Shown: positions 28,305-39,683, numbered from the stretch's first letter. The stretch: DNA of 64,000 bases from Tetragenococcus koreensis (GCF_003795145.1 NZ_CP027786.1:558001-622000), one strand, 5' to 3'. Program-made: numbers and translations. The notes: generated by a model not told the origin, from the letters alone.

Positions 28305-30722
28305 ATGTTTGTTTCATATAAATGGTTAAATGAGCTGGTTGACGTGTCACATGTTACACCGCAAGCATTAGCCGATAAAATGTCATTGACGGGAATTGAA
28401 GTAGAAGGAATTTCTTATCCAAGTGATGGTTTGAAAAAAGTGGTAGTGGGGCACGTTGAATCTTGTGTAGCACACCCTGATTCTGATCATCTTTCGATTT
28501 GCCAAGTCGATGTGGGACAAGAAGAATTAACACAGATTGTTTGTGGCGCACCTAACATTAAAGCTGGAATCAATGTAATTGTTGCATTACCCAGTGCGCG
28601 AATTGCCGGCAATGTAAAAATTAAAAAAGGCAAAATGCGTGGACAAATTTCTAATGGTATGATTTGTTCATTACAAGAAATTGGCTATGAGGAAAGTGTT
28701 GTACCTAAGGAATATGCAGAAGGTATTTATTATTTACCAGAAGAAGCAGTACCTGGACAAGAGGTTTTTCCTTACTTAGAAATGGATGATGCCATTATTG
28801 AATTAGCTATTACACCTAATCGCGCAGATGCGATGAGCATGCGCGGAGTGGCTTTTGAAACTGGAGCAATTTATCGTGAGAAACCAGTATTTAAAAAGAA
28901 AGAATTAATAGAAACATCATCTAAAGCTAGCGATAAAATCAAAGTACATGTAAACGAAGAAAAAGATGCACCTAGTTACCAAATTCGACTGATTGAAAAT
29001 GTTAAAATTAAAGCGAGTCCGCGCTGGTTACAAAACCGCTTAATGAATATTGGCATCCGCCCGATTAATAATGTCGTCGATGTGACCAACTACATACTGA
29101 TGTATTACGGTCAACCACTGCATGCCTTTGATTATGATCGATTAAGCAATCAAGAAATCATGGTGCGTCGTGCACAAAAAGCAGAAGAGCTAGTGACTTT
29201 AGACGGTGAAACGCGTGCGCTTAATGAGGAAAATATTGTCATCACCGATGGACAACAACCGGTTGCCTTAGCTGGCGTAATGGGAGGGCTTGATTCGGAG
29301 ATTACAGAGTCTACGACCACAGTCGCGCTAGAAGCTGCTTTATTTGACCCGGCAGCAGTTCGTCGGACTTCCCAGGAATTTAATTTACACAGTGAATCTT
29401 CTGCCCGCTTTGAAAAGGGCATCAATGTAGAAACGATTGATGAAGCTTGCGAACAAGCTTGTGCACTGATTGCTGAATTAACTGGTGGAAACGTATTACA
29501 AGGTGCGGTAAAAGCTGCTGAAGTACAAGCACAAGATACAGAAGTGAAAGTAACTTTACAACGCCTCAATGATTATTTAGGAACCAACTTAACTGTTGCT
29601 GAGGTCAATGATATTTTTACTGCCTTAGGTTTTGGTTATCATGAGCATGAAGGCAGTTATACTGTTGTGATACCCCCACGACGTTGGGATATCACCATTG
29701 AAGCAGATATTGTAGAAGAAGTAGCGCGTATTTATGGGTACAATAATTTACCATCAACTTTACCAAGCGGCGAAACAGTCGCAGGAACGCTAACACACGA
29801 TCAGTTAAAAACGCGGAAAGTACGCACGTTACTAGAAGCTGCCGGTTTAAGTGAGGCAATCAGCTATGCATTAACCTCAGAACAAAAATCCCAGCAATTT
29901 ACCACGGCAAGCTCTAAATTAACTCGTTTGGACTGGCCTATGTCAGCAGAACGGACCGTACTTCGATTGAATCTGGTCAGTGGTCTTTTAGATGATGTCG
30001 CTTATAATGTTGCCCGTAGAAATGAACAGGTAGCATTATATGAAGTTGGTCGTGTCTTTTACCAAGTCGATGATCCTAAGGCAGACTTGCCGCAAGAAAT
30101 TAACCACGTGGCTTTTGTTTTGTCAGGTGAATGGACAACTCAAGACTGGCAAAGTAAAGGAGACCCCGTTGATTTTTATCAGGCAAAAGGCATTTTAGAA
30201 GAGCTATTTGCTGAATTGAATCTAGCTGACCAAGTAACCTATGAAAAAACGACTGACAGAACGGAAATGCATCCAGGAAGATGTGCTGAGGTTTTCTTGA
30301 ACAAGCAAAGTGTTGGGTTTGTAGGTCAAGTTCACCCAACTATTACCAAACAATATGAGGTACCGGAAACTTATGCAGCTGAGCTGGATCTGGACACTAT
30401 TTTAAGAACAAATTCTGAGTTTACTTACGTTCCAGTAACAAAATATCCTAAGGTAACACGAGATATTGCGTTAGTCATTGAAGAAAATATCGCAAACCAA
30501 ACGATCGTTCAAACGATCGAAGAAGAAGCGGGTAAATTCTTGCAAGAGGTTTCCTTATTTGATGTATATCAAGGGGAAAATATTGAGACAGGATATAAAT
30601 CAATGGCCTATCGTTTAACTTTTGTTAATCAGGAAGCTACCTTGACCGATGAACAAATCAATAAAGCAATGGAAAAAGTCGAAAAAGCTTTGACTGAAAA
30701 ATTAACTGCCGCTATTCGTTAA
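28305..30722 (+). CDS. pheT: Phenylalanine--tRNA ligase beta subunit
   Basis: This 805-residue protein has normal length. It starts with an EMAP/tRNA-binding-like domain (about 40-150), followed by the B3/B4 editing domain (about 210-400), the B5 domain (about 405-480), the inactive catalytic-like core and the C-terminal anticodon-binding FDX-ACB domain (about 710-800). It forms the tetrameric PheRS with PheS and removes mischarged Tyr. It begins 3 bp after pheS, behind AAGGGGGAAT, clearly in the same operon. Confidence 0.98.
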   Translation: MFVSYKWLNELVDVSHVTPQALADKMSLTGIEVEGISYPSDGLKKVVVGHVESCVAHPDSDHLSICQVDVGQEELTQIVCGAPNIKAGINVIVALPSARIAGNVKIKKGKMRGQISNGMICSLQEIGYEESVVPKEYAEGIYYLPEEAVPGQEVFPYLEMDDAIIELAITPNRADAMSMRGVAFETGAIYREKPVFKKKELIETSSKASDKIKVHVNEEKDAPSYQIRLIENVKIKASPRWLQNRLMNIGIRPINNVVDVTNYILMYYGQPLHAFDYDRLSNQEIMVRRAQKAEELVTLDGETRALNEENIVITDGQQPVALAGVMGGLDSEITESTTTVALEAALFDPAAVRRTSQEFNLHSESSARFEKGINVETIDEACEQACALIAELTGGNVLQGAVKAAEVQAQDTEVKVTLQRLNDYLGTNLTVAEVNDIFTALGFGYHEHEGSYTVVIPPRRWDITIEADIVEEVARIYGYNNLPSTLPSGETVAGTLTHDQLKTRKVRTLLEAAGLSEAISYALTSEQKSQQFTTASSKLTRLDWPMSAERTVLRLNLVSGLLDDVAYNVARRNEQVALYEVGRVFYQVDDPKADLPQEINHVAFVLSGEWTTQDWQSKGDPVDFYQAKGILEELFAELNLADQVTYEKTTDRTEMHPGRCAEVFLNKQSVGFVGQVHPTITKQYEVPETYAAELDLDTILRTNSEFTYVPVTKYPKVTRDIALVIEENIANQTIVQTIEEEAGKFLQEVSLFDVYQGENIETGYKSMAYRLTFVNQEATLTDEQINKAMEKVEKALTEKLTAAIR

Positions 30723-30796
30723 TGGAAAAAAATAAACTTTTGACGATGATAAGAATATTTTCAGTTAAATACTAAAAATAGCTTCAATTGAATACA

Positions 30797-30851
30797 AAAA
30801 TTTCCGCTAAAGGGGATCATTCTCAACCCTTTATGCGGAAATTTTCTTTTT
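30797..30851. terminator. Bidirectional terminator between pheT and trpS
   Basis: AAAATTTCCGC and AAAGGG pair with CCCTTT and GCGGAAATTTT (about 30797-30815 and 30827-30845), followed by CTTTTT. The genes on either side converge here. Confidence 0.88.
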
Positions 30852-30852
30852 A

Positions 30853-31896
<1,044 letters not shown>

Positions 31897-32017
31897 TTAC
31901 CTTTTTTTTTCATAAGAAACAATCCTTAACTAGCTATCGGGAAAATTTTATACGATAGGTAACCTTACATGAAAATGTAAGAAACAAAGAATTTTCATCT
32001 ATTCATTGAAAAAAAAC

Positions 32018-32047
32018 TTTACAAAAAGGAATTCGTCAGATTATAAT
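32018..32047 (+). promoter_or_regulatory. Promoter of the second amino-acid ABC transporter operon
   Basis: TTTACA (32018-32023) and TATAAT (32042-32047) are 18 bp apart, with about 60 bases of leader before the ATG at 32111. No leader structure was recognised. Confidence 0.65.
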
Positions 32048-32110
32048 GTTGATTAGTTGTCTATTAGAAAAATCTTATCAATTTTAAATAATAAAAAGGA
32101 GTGTGAAAAT

Positions 32111-32848
32111 ATGTCAATGATTGAATTTAAAAACGTTGAAAAATATTTTGGTAATTTCCATGCTTTAAAAAACATTAATCTTACTTTTGAAAAAGGCGAA
32201 GTTGTAGTGGTGATTGGACCTTCTGGTTCCGGAAAAAGCACTCTTTTGCGCACGATCAATGGGCTAGAAACAATTTCTTCAGGCAGTCTTTTGATTAACG
32301 GACAAAATATTCGCAGCAAGGAAACAAAATTAACTAAGGTCAGAACGAATATTGGGATGGTTTTTCAGCATTTTAATTTATATCCTAATAAAACTGTGCT
32401 AGAAAACATTACGTTAGCACCTACCAAAGTGTTAAAAAGGAATGAAAAACAGGCCGATGAAGCAGCTGAAAGTTTGCTTGATCGGGTGGGGATGTTGGAC
32501 AAAAAGGATGTTTATCCTTCCACTCTTTCCGGTGGACAACAGCAACGGGTAGCTATCGCTCGAGGATTGGCAATGCAGCCTGAAATGTTGCTTTTTGATG
32601 AACCGACTTCAGCGCTTGATCCAGAAATGATCGGCGATGTGTTAGATGTTATGAAAAAATTGGCTCGCGAAGGGATGTCAATGATCGTTGTTACGCACGA
32701 AATGAATTTCGCTAGAGATGTTGCCGATCGTGTCATCTTTATGGCCGATGGAGAGGTTTTAGAAGATAGTTATGATGTAGAAGGCTTCTTTGAAAAACCT
32801 CAAGAAGTTCGGGCACAAAAATTCATTAGTAAAGTTGTAAACCACTAA
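32111..32848 (+). CDS. Polar amino-acid ABC transporter ATP-binding protein
   Basis: The protein has 245 residues from the ATG at 32111, which follows AAAAGGAG; an in-frame ATG at 32057 has no ribosome site. Walker A is GPSGSGKST, the signature LSGGQQQR, Walker [13 protein letters not shown], and the switch histidine is in VTHEMNF. It is a GlnQ-type ATPase and a paralogue of the gene at 1323. It heads a four-gene operon in the order ATPase, lipoprotein receptor, permease, permease. The likely cargo is glutamate, glutamine or a similar polar amino acid. Confidence 0.93.
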   Translation: MSMIEFKNVEKYFGNFHALKNINLTFEKGEVVVVIGPSGSGKSTLLRTINGLETISSGSLLINGQNIRSKETKLTKVRTNIGMVFQHFNLYPNKTVLENITLAPTKVLKRNEKQADEAAESLLDRVGMLDKKDVYPSTLSGGQQQRVAIARGLAMQPEMLLFDEPTSALDPEMIGDVLDVMKKLAREGMSMIVVTHEMNFARDVADRVIFMADGEVLEDSYDVEGFFEKPQEVRAQKFISKVVNH

Positions 32849-32925
32849 TTATTATTTCTAAACAGTAGGTAAGCTTAGATAGTATTTAACAACTAAAAAG
32901 GCTAACCGATAAAGGAGGAAAAGCA

Positions 32926-33741
32926 ATGAGCAGGAAAAAGTTATTTTCCTTTTTGACCCTTTTAATTGCCGTAATTACACTGTCTGCTTGTAAGTCTGAA
33001 AGCATTGCAGATCGAGACGTATTAGAAACGAGCGAAGATTCAAATGAAATTATTTGGGGCGTAAAAAATGATACTCGTTTATTTGGTTTGATGGATATTT
33101 CATCACAAGAAGTAAAAGGCTTTGATATCGATATGGCAAAAGCTATTACCGAAAAAATCCTGGGTCGTGATGGACAAGCAACATTTGTTGAAGTAACGTC
33201 GAAAACACGGATTCCTTTATTAAAAAACGGCAATATCAACGCTATTATTGCAACCATGACCATTTCTGAGGAACGCAGAAAAGAAGTTGATTTTTCTGAT
33301 GTTTATTTCGATGCTGGTCAGTCCCTTTTAGTTGAAAAGGGAAGTCCTATCACAGATGTTGAATCGATTGAACCGGGGATGACAATTTTAGCAGTTAAAG
33401 GTTCCACCTCTACAGAAAATATTCGCGAACATTCTCCTGAAGCAAATGTTATAGAATTAGAAAACTATGCAGAAGCTTTTACAGCACTACAAGCTGGCCA
33501 AGGAGACGCTATGACAACGGATAATGCAATTTTATTAGGAATGGCAAGTGAAAACCCTAATTATGAGTTAGTCGGAGGTACTTTCACTAATGAACCTTAT
33601 GGAATTGCTGTGGATAAAAACCAAGAAAACTTTTTAAATGCAATAAACGACGCATTAAAAGAAATGCATGAAGATGGGACTTACGATGAGCTCTATGAAA
33701 AATGGTTCCCAGACGATGATGAGGGTAGAGTCAGTGAATAA
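32926..33741 (+). CDS. Amino-acid ABC transporter substrate-binding lipoprotein
   Basis: The protein has 271 residues. A lipoprotein signal peptide ends in LSAC at residue 22, so the mature receptor should be anchored to the outer face of the membrane by a lipidated cysteine. The rest is a type-F periplasmic-binding fold with FDIDMAKAITEKILG, IIATMTISEERRKEVDFS and EPYGIAVDKN, the pattern of glutamate/glutamine receptors (GlnH/PEB1 type). The ATG follows AAAGGAGG. The permease gene starts 12 bp downstream. Confidence 0.93.
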   Translation: MSRKKLFSFLTLLIAVITLSACKSESIADRDVLETSEDSNEIIWGVKNDTRLFGLMDISSQEVKGFDIDMAKAITEKILGRDGQATFVEVTSKTRIPLLKNGNINAIIATMTISEERRKEVDFSDVYFDAGQSLLVEKGSPITDVESIEPGMTILAVKGSTSTENIREHSPEANVIELENYAEAFTALQAGQGDAMTTDNAILLGMASENPNYELVGGTFTNEPYGIAVDKNQENFLNAINDALKEMHEDGTYDELYEKWFPDDDEGRVSE

Positions 33742-33753
33742 GGAGGGGAAGAG

Positions 33754-34395
33754 ATGTTAACTTTATTTCAAAACTACTCGGGAATGTTTTTTGACGGATT
33801 TAAAATTACGATATTATCCAGTGTAATTGCCTTATTCTTTAGTCTTGTTATTGGTACCTTGATGGCGATTTTTCAACTTTCTTCGAATAAGGTCGTTAAA
33901 GGGATAGCAAGAGCTTATGTAGAATTTTTCCGTAACATTCCTTTATTAATTATAGCCATGTTTTTTTATGTGGTTTTACCTATGTATGGTTTACCCTTCA
34001 CAGGTTTTCAAGCAGGGACAATTGGTTTGACGATTTATACTTCTGCCTTTATTGCTGAAACAGTACGTTCAGGGATACAGACAGTGCCTAAAGGACAGAC
34101 AGAAGCTGCTTTGTCTTCAGGATTTACTTATGTGCAAACTATGCGCTATATTATTTTGCCCCAGGCTTTTAAAATTGTGATTCCACCTTTGGGAGGACAA
34201 TTTATCAATTTGATTAAAAACTCGTCGATACTTGCGATTGTTGCTGGTCTTGATTTGATGTATCAAGGTGACTTGATTGCAAGTGCAACGTTTATCACAT
34301 TCGATACTTATATTATTGTTGGTATCTTTTATTTGATTTTGACATTACCGTTATCTTATCTGATGAGTTATCTAGAAAAACGTTTGAATGTCTAG
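33754..34395 (+). CDS. Amino-acid ABC transporter permease (first)
   Basis: The 213-residue HisM/GlnP-type membrane subunit has about five helices and the cytosolic EAA loop (TEAALSSGFTYVQTMRYIILPQ) that docks with the ATPase. It ends in a complete C-terminus of the family type (LSYLMSYLEKRLNV). That ending gives a reference for what the neighbouring, interrupted permease should look like. The ATG follows AAGGAGGGGAAG. Confidence 0.92.
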   Translation: MLTLFQNYSGMFFDGFKITILSSVIALFFSLVIGTLMAIFQLSSNKVVKGIARAYVEFFRNIPLLIIAMFFYVVLPMYGLPFTGFQAGTIGLTIYTSAFIAETVRSGIQTVPKGQTEAALSSGFTYVQTMRYIILPQAFKIVIPPLGGQFINLIKNSSILAIVAGLDLMYQGDLIASATFITFDTYIIVGIFYLILTLPLSYLMSYLEKRLNV

Positions 34396-34418
34396 TTTAG
34401 GAAGGAGAGAAGCAGCAT

Positions 34419-35066
34419 ATGGATTTTGTAGGAGCATTTTCATTCGATAATCTGCGGTTTTTATTAGATGGCTTGCAGGTCACTGTTTCGGTATCAGCAA
34501 TATCGATTGTACTTAGTTTTTTAATTGGTGCATTGGCTGGTACATTACGTTTTTCAGATATCCCTGTTTTTTCTAAAATACTAGGCTTAATTATTGATGT
34601 CATTCGTAACTTACCCTTATTATTGATTATTTTCTTTACTTATTTTGCTTTACCGCAAATAGGGATTCGCTTTGATATCTTTTGGTCAGCAGTGGTGGCT
34701 TTAACTATTTTTGAATCCGCCATGCTTTCTGAAATTTTCCGAGCTGGTTTAAATGCAGTACCAAAGGGTCAAGTCGAAGCTGGACTTTCCACCGGCTTAA
34801 GTTATATACAAACAATGGTAATCATTATTATTCCGCAAGCATTTCGTTCAATGATACCAGCGATTATCAGTCAATTAATTTCTTTAGTGAAGGACTCTTC
34901 TTTAGCAATCATTATTTCGTTACCAGAGTTGACCCATCACGCAAGAATTATTTACGGACAAGATACAAATTACGTTTTGCCCATGTTTGTAGCTATGACA
35001 GCTAGTTATTTTGTGATTTGTTATTTACTCAAGTTTCGCACACCAAATCTGGGAGATAAGCCTTGA
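34419..35066 (+). CDS. Amino-acid ABC transporter permease (second), C-terminus replaced by IS sequence
   Basis: The protein has 215 residues. The membrane domain is intact, with an EAA loop (VEAGLSTGLSYIQTMVIIIIPQ), and the native reading frame runs to CYLL. At 35028 it enters an IS4-family element and ends KFRTPNLGDKP, which is encoded by the IS terminal repeat. The original ending survives beyond the element at 36550-36604. About 17 native residues are thus exchanged for 11 foreign ones. The last helix is nearly complete, so partial activity is possible, but function is doubtful. The distal terminator is also displaced. Confidence 0.85.
   Translation: MDFVGAFSFDNLRFLLDGLQVTVSVSAISIVLSFLIGALAGTLRFSDIPVFSKILGLIIDVIRNLPLLLIIFFTYFALPQIGIRFDIFWSAVVALTIFESAMLSEIFRAGLNAVPKGQVEAGLSTGLSYIQTMVIIIIPQAFRSMIPAIISQLISLVKDSSLAIIISLPELTHHARIIYGQDTNYVLPMFVAMTASYFVICYLLKFRTPNLGDKP
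35021..35027. repeat. Target-site duplication of the IS4-family element, left copy
   Basis: TTATTTA at 35021-35027 is repeated at 36550-36556 directly outside the two inverted repeats. A 7-bp duplication shows a recent, undecayed transposition. Confidence 0.9.
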
Positions 35067-36387
35067 TATAACGGGGCAGAGTATCCACCCAGTGTTGGAG
35101 TTGACTTGTAATAAAATCTTGTAATTGGCTTCCTGATTCTTCACTTACCGCTTGAATAATATGTACTAATTCGATAAGAGCAGCGGACCAATCGAGTTCT
35201 TTTATTTGATCGCCCAGTTCATAAAATAAGCCACCTAAGGTCCGCTCATCATTGGCACAGCGCTGCTGCCAGCTTAATAAAATATACCGTGTGAACACAA
35301 TGGTGGTGTGACAAATTAAGGCTTGATAATGTCGCGTTTGTGTTTCTTTAGTCAGATGAAGCAATGATTTCGATGCCTTAAAAAATGTCTCGATGTCCCA
35401 TCTCGCCGAGTATGTTTTGACCATTTCTTGGGAAGATAAATCCAGATCATCGGTCATAATCGCCAACCAAGCACTTTTCTTATTGTGATTTTTGACAAAA
35501 ACGATTTTCACGGGATTTTTGCCGGAGCTTGGTTTCACCACAATCGAGGAAATAATCGCTTCTTGTGTATATTCTTTCGTAGATTTGGCATAAAGTTCTT
35601 CCAGCTTGTATAAACGTTGATGAAAAAGGTATTTGGTTTTTCCATTTTTCACCATCCCAATGGTGTGAATCCCCATATCGTGTAATTGGTCTATCATTTT
35701 AGGGGAAGTAAACCATTTATCCATCAACACATGGGTGGCGTAAATCCCTTGGTTCAAGGCGCGTTGAACCATCTCAAGTGCCACTTCGGGCATTTTACGA
35801 CTTGATTCGTTGAATCGTTTGGCTCCTACGGTTCGTTGATCTTTTTCTGCTATTGTTTGGTTCACTTTTTTCTTACCGGATAGTAACCCGAAATCAATCG
35901 GAATGAAAGAATAGCCATCGGAGAACCCTAAAGTAAGCATACGATACCCTTTGTATCCTTGTTTGAGCGCATGATCCCAAAGACGAGCTAAGCCTGGTAC
36001 CTCTTGGCTTCGATTACGATAAAACGTCGAATCATCCAAGATCAACGTCCGAATATGGGTTTTCGTATCCGTTAAAGAATGGAGCTTTTCGATGACAGAC
36101 GCACTAAACCGAAGTAAAAACAGACGCCAGTTGTTATGGGGATTGTTCATCCATCGATACACGGTATCTTTTTTCATGTATTGGTCGCTTTCCCGCCCAC
36201 TGAGAACTTGGTTTAAGGATTTTCCTTTAAAGACGAGGCTAAAGAGAAAAGTGAATAGAATAGCCACCGAATACCCTTTTTGCTTTTCCATATGGGCTTG
36301 TTTTAAAAATTGCGTGACTTTTAATTCAGAAAAAAGGGCTTTTATTTCATTCGGTAATTGATTTTTAATAGCTTTTAAGTGTACCAT
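35029..36387 (-). CDS. IS4-family transposase
   Basis: This 452-residue DDE transposase has the catalytic aspartates in LILDDSTF and VLMDKWF and the glutamate in the IS4 signature Y-x2-R-x3-E-x6-K (YSARWDIETFFKASK). It is full length and undisturbed, so the element is probably active. The ATG at 36387 follows AAAGGAGTTC, a ribosome site that is also one arm of the hairpin at 36394-36451. Confidence 0.95.
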   Translation of the reverse strand: MVHLKAIKNQLPNEIKALFSELKVTQFLKQAHMEKQKGYSVAILFTFLFSLVFKGKSLNQVLSGRESDQYMKKDTVYRWMNNPHNNWRLFLLRFSASVIEKLHSLTDTKTHIRTLILDDSTFYRNRSQEVPGLARLWDHALKQGYKGYRMLTLGFSDGYSFIPIDFGLLSGKKKVNQTIAEKDQRTVGAKRFNESSRKMPEVALEMVQRALNQGIYATHVLMDKWFTSPKMIDQLHDMGIHTIGMVKNGKTKYLFHQRLYKLEELYAKSTKEYTQEAIISSIVVKPSSGKNPVKIVFVKNHNKKSAWLAIMTDDLDLSSQEMVKTYSARWDIETFFKASKSLLHLTKETQTRHYQALICHTTIVFTRYILLSWQQRCANDERTLGGLFYELGDQIKELDWSAALIELVHIIQAVSEESGSQLQDFITSQLQHWVDTLPRYIKAYLPDLVCET

Positions 36388-36393
36388 AAAGGC

Positions 36394-36451
36394 AAGAACT
36401 CCTTTGTTTTTGGTTTGTGGTTAAATCAATTATAAAACAAAAGGAGTTCTT
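36394..36451 (-). promoter_or_regulatory. Hairpin and promoter ahead of the IS4 transposase
   Basis: AAGAACTCCTTTGTTTT (36394-36410) pairs with AAAACAAAAGGAGTTCTT (36434-36451), with one bulged base. The right-hand arm on the mRNA contains the transposase ribosome site. A TATAAT on the minus strand (36434-36429) sits at the edge of the loop, so transcripts that start inside would lack the first arm and be translated. Transcripts reading in from outside would fold and hide the site, a known way insertion sequences limit activation. Confidence 0.7.
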
Positions 36452-36549
36452 TTTGTATAAAAAGGTAGGCAGTCAATATCAGGACTTTTTTCGACCTAAG
36501 AGTTGATAAGACCGTTGTTTAATATCATTTTACATGTGCGAAACTTGAG

Positions 36550-36604
36550 TTATTTACTTTCATTATTGTCTAGATATTTGGAAAACAAACGATACAAATA
36601 TTAA
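36550..36604 (+). pseudogene. Severed 3' end of the second ABC permease gene
   Basis: After the right target duplication the frame continues TAT TTA CTT TCA and reads YLLSLLSRYLENKRYKY to a TAA at 36602-36604. Joined to the left part at TTATTTA it restores an ordinary HisM-type C-terminus, like that of the neighbouring permease. This fragment has no start codon or ribosome site of its own. Confidence 0.88.
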
Positions 36605-36607
36605 AGC

Positions 36608-36638
36608 AAAAACCCATCTTTTATAGATGGGTTTTTTT
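36608..36638 (+). terminator. Original terminator of the ABC transporter operon
   Basis: AAAAACCCATCT (36608-36619) pairs with AGATGGGTTTTT (36625-36636) with a 5-nt loop and T-run. It lies just after the severed permease end, so the IS now separates it from its operon. Confidence 0.88.
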
Positions 36639-36717
36639 GTTTAAAGCTTGAAAAGTTTTGGAAAAAAGTACACAATAAATAAATGGAAATGTTTAAAGAA
36701 AATAGAGGATGACAATT

Positions 36718-37539
36718 ATGAATGATCAGCCAATTGGTTTTATTGATTCGGGAGTTGGAGGATTAACCGTTGTAAAAGAAGCGATGAAACAATTGCCGAA
36801 TGAAAATTTTATTTATCTGGGAGATACAGCACGTTGCCCTTATGGACCAAGACCTAAAGAACAAGTAGTCCAATTCACTTGGGAAATGACCCATTTTTTA
36901 CAAGAAAAAAAGATCAAAATGCTGGTGATCGCTTGTAATACAGCTACAGCTGTTGCTTTAGATTCCATTAAAGAGCAACTAGGAATTCCGGTAGTAGGCG
37001 TTATAATGCCAGGGACTAGAGCGGCAGTTAAAGCAACTAAAAATAAGCGTATTGGTGTGATCGGAACTAAGGGAACGGTCAAAAGTGCTTCTTACGAGCG
37101 GGCGATTAAGGAAAAAGTTACAAGCTCGCAAGTCGTCAGTCTCGCTTGTCCAAAATTTGTTCCTATCGTGGAAAGTAATCAATTTTATTCTTCAGTAGCT
37201 AAAAAAATTGTATTTGAAACATTGCAACCGTTAAAAAATAAACATTTAGATACTTTAATATTAGGATGTACTCATTACCCCTTATTGCGCCCGGTGATTC
37301 AAGATGTGATGGGCAAAGATGTGACCTTGATCGATTCTGGCGCAGAAACAATTAGTGAAGTGAGTATGCTTTTGGATTATTTTAATATTTCAAATGATGG
37401 CAACGACACCAAAGGATATGCTGAATTTTACACGACAGGCTCTACCCAATTATTTGATCAGATTGCCCAAGATTGGTTGGGTAAAGGAAAAATTTATTCA
37501 AAACAGATTGATTTAGGAGGAACAAATGATGCGTCATGA
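36718..37539 (+). CDS. murI: Glutamate racemase
   Basis: The protein has 273 residues from the ATG at 36718, which is spaced 8 nt from AGAGGA; the ATG at 36709 overlaps that site. It converts L- to D-glutamate for peptidoglycan. Seen are [12 protein letters not shown], the first catalytic cysteine in ACNTATA, and the second in LGCTHYPLL. It overlaps the following rph-rdgB gene by 14 bp, so the two are cotranscribed. This murI-rph-rdgB-yfcE order is common in Firmicutes. Confidence 0.96.
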   Translation: MNDQPIGFIDSGVGGLTVVKEAMKQLPNENFIYLGDTARCPYGPRPKEQVVQFTWEMTHFLQEKKIKMLVIACNTATAVALDSIKEQLGIPVVGVIMPGTRAAVKATKNKRIGVIGTKGTVKSASYERAIKEKVTSSQVVSLACPKFVPIVESNQFYSSVAKKIVFETLQPLKNKHLDTLILGCTHYPLLRPVIQDVMGKDVTLIDSGAETISEVSMLLDYFNISNDGNDTKGYAEFYTTGSTQLFDQIAQDWLGKGKIYSKQIDLGGTNDAS

Positions 37540-38878
37540 TGGCAGGTATTTTGATCAGTTACGAAACATCAATATAAAAACCAATGTTTATAAACAACCA
37601 GAAGGCTCAGTTGTTATATCTTTTGGCGATACACAAGTGATTTGTTCAGCAACCATCGAAGAAACAGTTCCACCGTTTCTGAAAGATACCAATACCGGAT
37701 GGGTTAGCGCAGAATATAGTATGTTGCCCCGAGCAACTCAAACCAGAAATAAAAGAGAAAGCACAAAAGGAAAACTAAAGGGACGCACCATGGAGATTCA
37801 ACGTCTGATTGGACGGTCGTTGCGCGCTGTTGTGGATTTAAAAAAACTAGGGGAACGTTCTATCATTGTAGATTGCGACGTGGTACAAGCTGATGGCGGA
37901 ACCAGAACTGCTAGTATTACAGGAGCTTTTACCGCTTTACGTTTAGCAATTGATAAGTTATTGCAGACCAATGAATTAGCCGAAGATCCCGTTAAAGAAT
38001 TTGCTGCTGCGATCAGTACTGGTATTTTGCCGGACGGCAGCTGTGTACTTGATTTGGATTATCAAGAGGATAGTAGTTGTGCAGTAGATATGAATATTGT
38101 AATGACCGAATCGGGTCGTTTTATTGAAATCCAAGGAACTGGCGAAGAAGCGACGTTTGATCGCTCACAATTAAATGAACTTCTGATATTAGGAAAACAA
38201 GGTATTGACGCTTTAGTAAGCAAACAAAAAGCAGCTTTATATGCCAATGAAGAACAAAAACAGCAGATTAATGAGCAGACAATTGTAATTGCTACTGGAA
38301 ATCCTGGTAAAGTCAGAGAGTTTACTAGAATGTTTCATGACACTGGCTATGAAGTCAAAACCATGAAAGATTTTCCAGAATTACCCGAGGTTGCGGAAAC
38401 TGGTAGTACCTTTGAAGAAAACGCTCGTTTAAAAGCGGAAACCATTGCTAATATTTTACAATGTCCAGTTTTAGCGGATGACTCGGGACTAAAAGTTGAT
38501 GTATTGAATGGCATGCCCGGGGTCTACTCTGCTCGTTTTGCTGGGGAGCAAAAAAGTGATGCCGCTAATAATGCAAAATTACTGCATGAATTAACGAACG
38601 TGCCGGATGAGCAAAGGGGTGCCCAGTTCCATTGCACACTGGTATTTGCTGCTCCTAAAAAAGAAAGTTTAGTGGTAGAGGCTGATTGGCCAGGACGGAT
38701 TGCTCGTATTCCACAAGGGGATAATGGCTTTGGTTACGATCCCTTATTTATACCTGAAGACCTAAACGTATCAGCTGCTGAGTTGAGCGAAATTAAAAAG
38801 AATAAGATTAGTCACCGCGCACAGGCGCTGAACAAACTGCAAGACCAATGGCAAGAATGGTTAGAAGGAGGACAATAG
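37526..38878 (+). CDS. Fusion of ribonuclease PH and XTP/dITP diphosphatase
   Basis: The 450-residue protein joins two enzymes. Residues 1 to about 240 are RNase PH ([32 protein letters not shown]), a phosphate-dependent 3' exonuclease that trims tRNA ends. Residues about 252-450 are a Ham1/RdgB pyrophosphatase ([39 protein letters not shown]), which removes non-canonical XTP and dITP from the nucleotide pool. Both halves keep their key motifs. The fusion is known in several Lactobacillales. Two ATGs follow TTTAGGAGG; either may be used. Confidence 0.95.
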   Translation: MMRHDGRYFDQLRNINIKTNVYKQPEGSVVISFGDTQVICSATIEETVPPFLKDTNTGWVSAEYSMLPRATQTRNKRESTKGKLKGRTMEIQRLIGRSLRAVVDLKKLGERSIIVDCDVVQADGGTRTASITGAFTALRLAIDKLLQTNELAEDPVKEFAAAISTGILPDGSCVLDLDYQEDSSCAVDMNIVMTESGRFIEIQGTGEEATFDRSQLNELLILGKQGIDALVSKQKAALYANEEQKQQINEQTIVIATGNPGKVREFTRMFHDTGYEVKTMKDFPELPEVAETGSTFEENARLKAETIANILQCPVLADDSGLKVDVLNGMPGVYSARFAGEQKSDAANNAKLLHELTNVPDEQRGAQFHCTLVFAAPKKESLVVEADWPGRIARIPQGDNGFGYDPLFIPEDLNVSAAELSEIKKNKISHRAQALNKLQDQWQEWLEGGQ

Positions 38879-38879
38879 T

Positions 38880-39392
38880 TTGAAATATTTAGTCGTTAGT
38901 GATAGCCACGGAGACCGACAAGTCTTAGTTGATTTATTTAATCATTACAAAGGAAAAGTTGATTACATCTTTCATTGTGGAGACTCTGAATTACCAGCTG
39001 ATGATCCAGTGTGGGATGGGGTTTATGTAGTAACCGGCAATACGGATTTTGACTCCCGTTATAAAAAAGCGCAAGTTGTTGATACAGAAGAAGATATTGT
39101 TTATCTAACGCATGGTCATTTATCAAGTGTGAAGATGGGTTTAATGCAATTGGATATGCAAGCACAAGAATACGAAGCGACAATCGCCTTATTTGGCCAT
39201 ACCCATCAGCTTGGTTGTGAAGTCAATAAGGGCCGGCTGTTCTTAAATCCAGGGAGTATTTTACAACCTCGTGGTGGTATTTCTGTTAAAACTTATGCGA
39301 TTATTGAAAGTACGACAGAGAATTTCCAAGTGCAATATTATGACCGAAATTTTGAACCGATAGAAGACCTTTCTTTTATTTTTAATAAGTAA
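38880..39392 (+). CDS. YfcE/MJ0936-type metallophosphoesterase
   Basis: The 170-residue metal-dependent phosphodiesterase has the calcineurin-like motifs SDSHGD (first metal site), FHCGDSE, GNTDFD, LTHGH and FGHTHQ. The family hydrolyses simple phosphodiesters in vitro and the natural substrate is not known. It starts with TTG, 7-8 nt after AGAAGGAGG and one base after the stop of the fusion gene, so it belongs to the murI operon. Confidence 0.92.
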   Translation: MKYLVVSDSHGDRQVLVDLFNHYKGKVDYIFHCGDSELPADDPVWDGVYVVTGNTDFDSRYKKAQVVDTEEDIVYLTHGHLSSVKMGLMQLDMQAQEYEATIALFGHTHQLGCEVNKGRLFLNPGSILQPRGGISVKTYAIIESTTENFQVQYYDRNFEPIEDLSFIFNK

Positions 39393-39395
39393 TTT

Positions 39396-39443
39396 ATATA
39401 CTCAAAAGTTTCCTTTGATGTGGACTTTTGAGTATATTTTTTG
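39396..39443 (+). terminator. Terminator of the murI operon
   Basis: ATATACTCAAAAGT (39396-39409) pairs with ACTTTTGAGTATAT (39424-39437), 14 bp perfect, followed by TTTTTT. Confidence 0.92.
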
Positions 39444-39683
39444 AGCGCGGTTAAATATATAGGAAAGTCATGTGATAATTAAGCAGATGCCACATAAGAA
39501 CTATAAACCAGTGTAGTATCTAAACCAATTCAGCATAAGAAAATAGGGAATTGTAATTTTTACAATTAAGAATAAAAAGTGAATAGTTATTACAAAATCT
39601 TAAAGAAACCGCTTTTTCTGATTTTTATTCTTATTTTAAGGTATAATAAGAGTTGTAGTTCCGATAGAAATGGAGGTAGCAGG

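Larger units (their letters stand above)
35028..36549 (-). mobile_element. IS4-family insertion sequence, 1522 bp, complete
   Basis: The element is bounded by perfect 15-bp inverted repeats (CTCAAGTTTCGCACA at 35028-35042 and its complement at 36535-36549) and by a 7-bp target duplication TTATTTA on both sides. It carries one transposase gene on the minus strand and an internal hairpin ahead of it. The transposase stop codon lies inside the left inverted repeat, one base from the end. It interrupts the last gene of an ABC transporter operon. The family is read from the transposase; the exact IS name cannot be given without a database. Confidence 0.93.

Noticed and set aside
39579-39683. Hydrophobic N-terminal extension of the CbpB-like protein
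   Set aside because: The TATAAT at 39642 lies inside it, and the TTG at 39684 follows AATGGAGG, so the extension is not translated.
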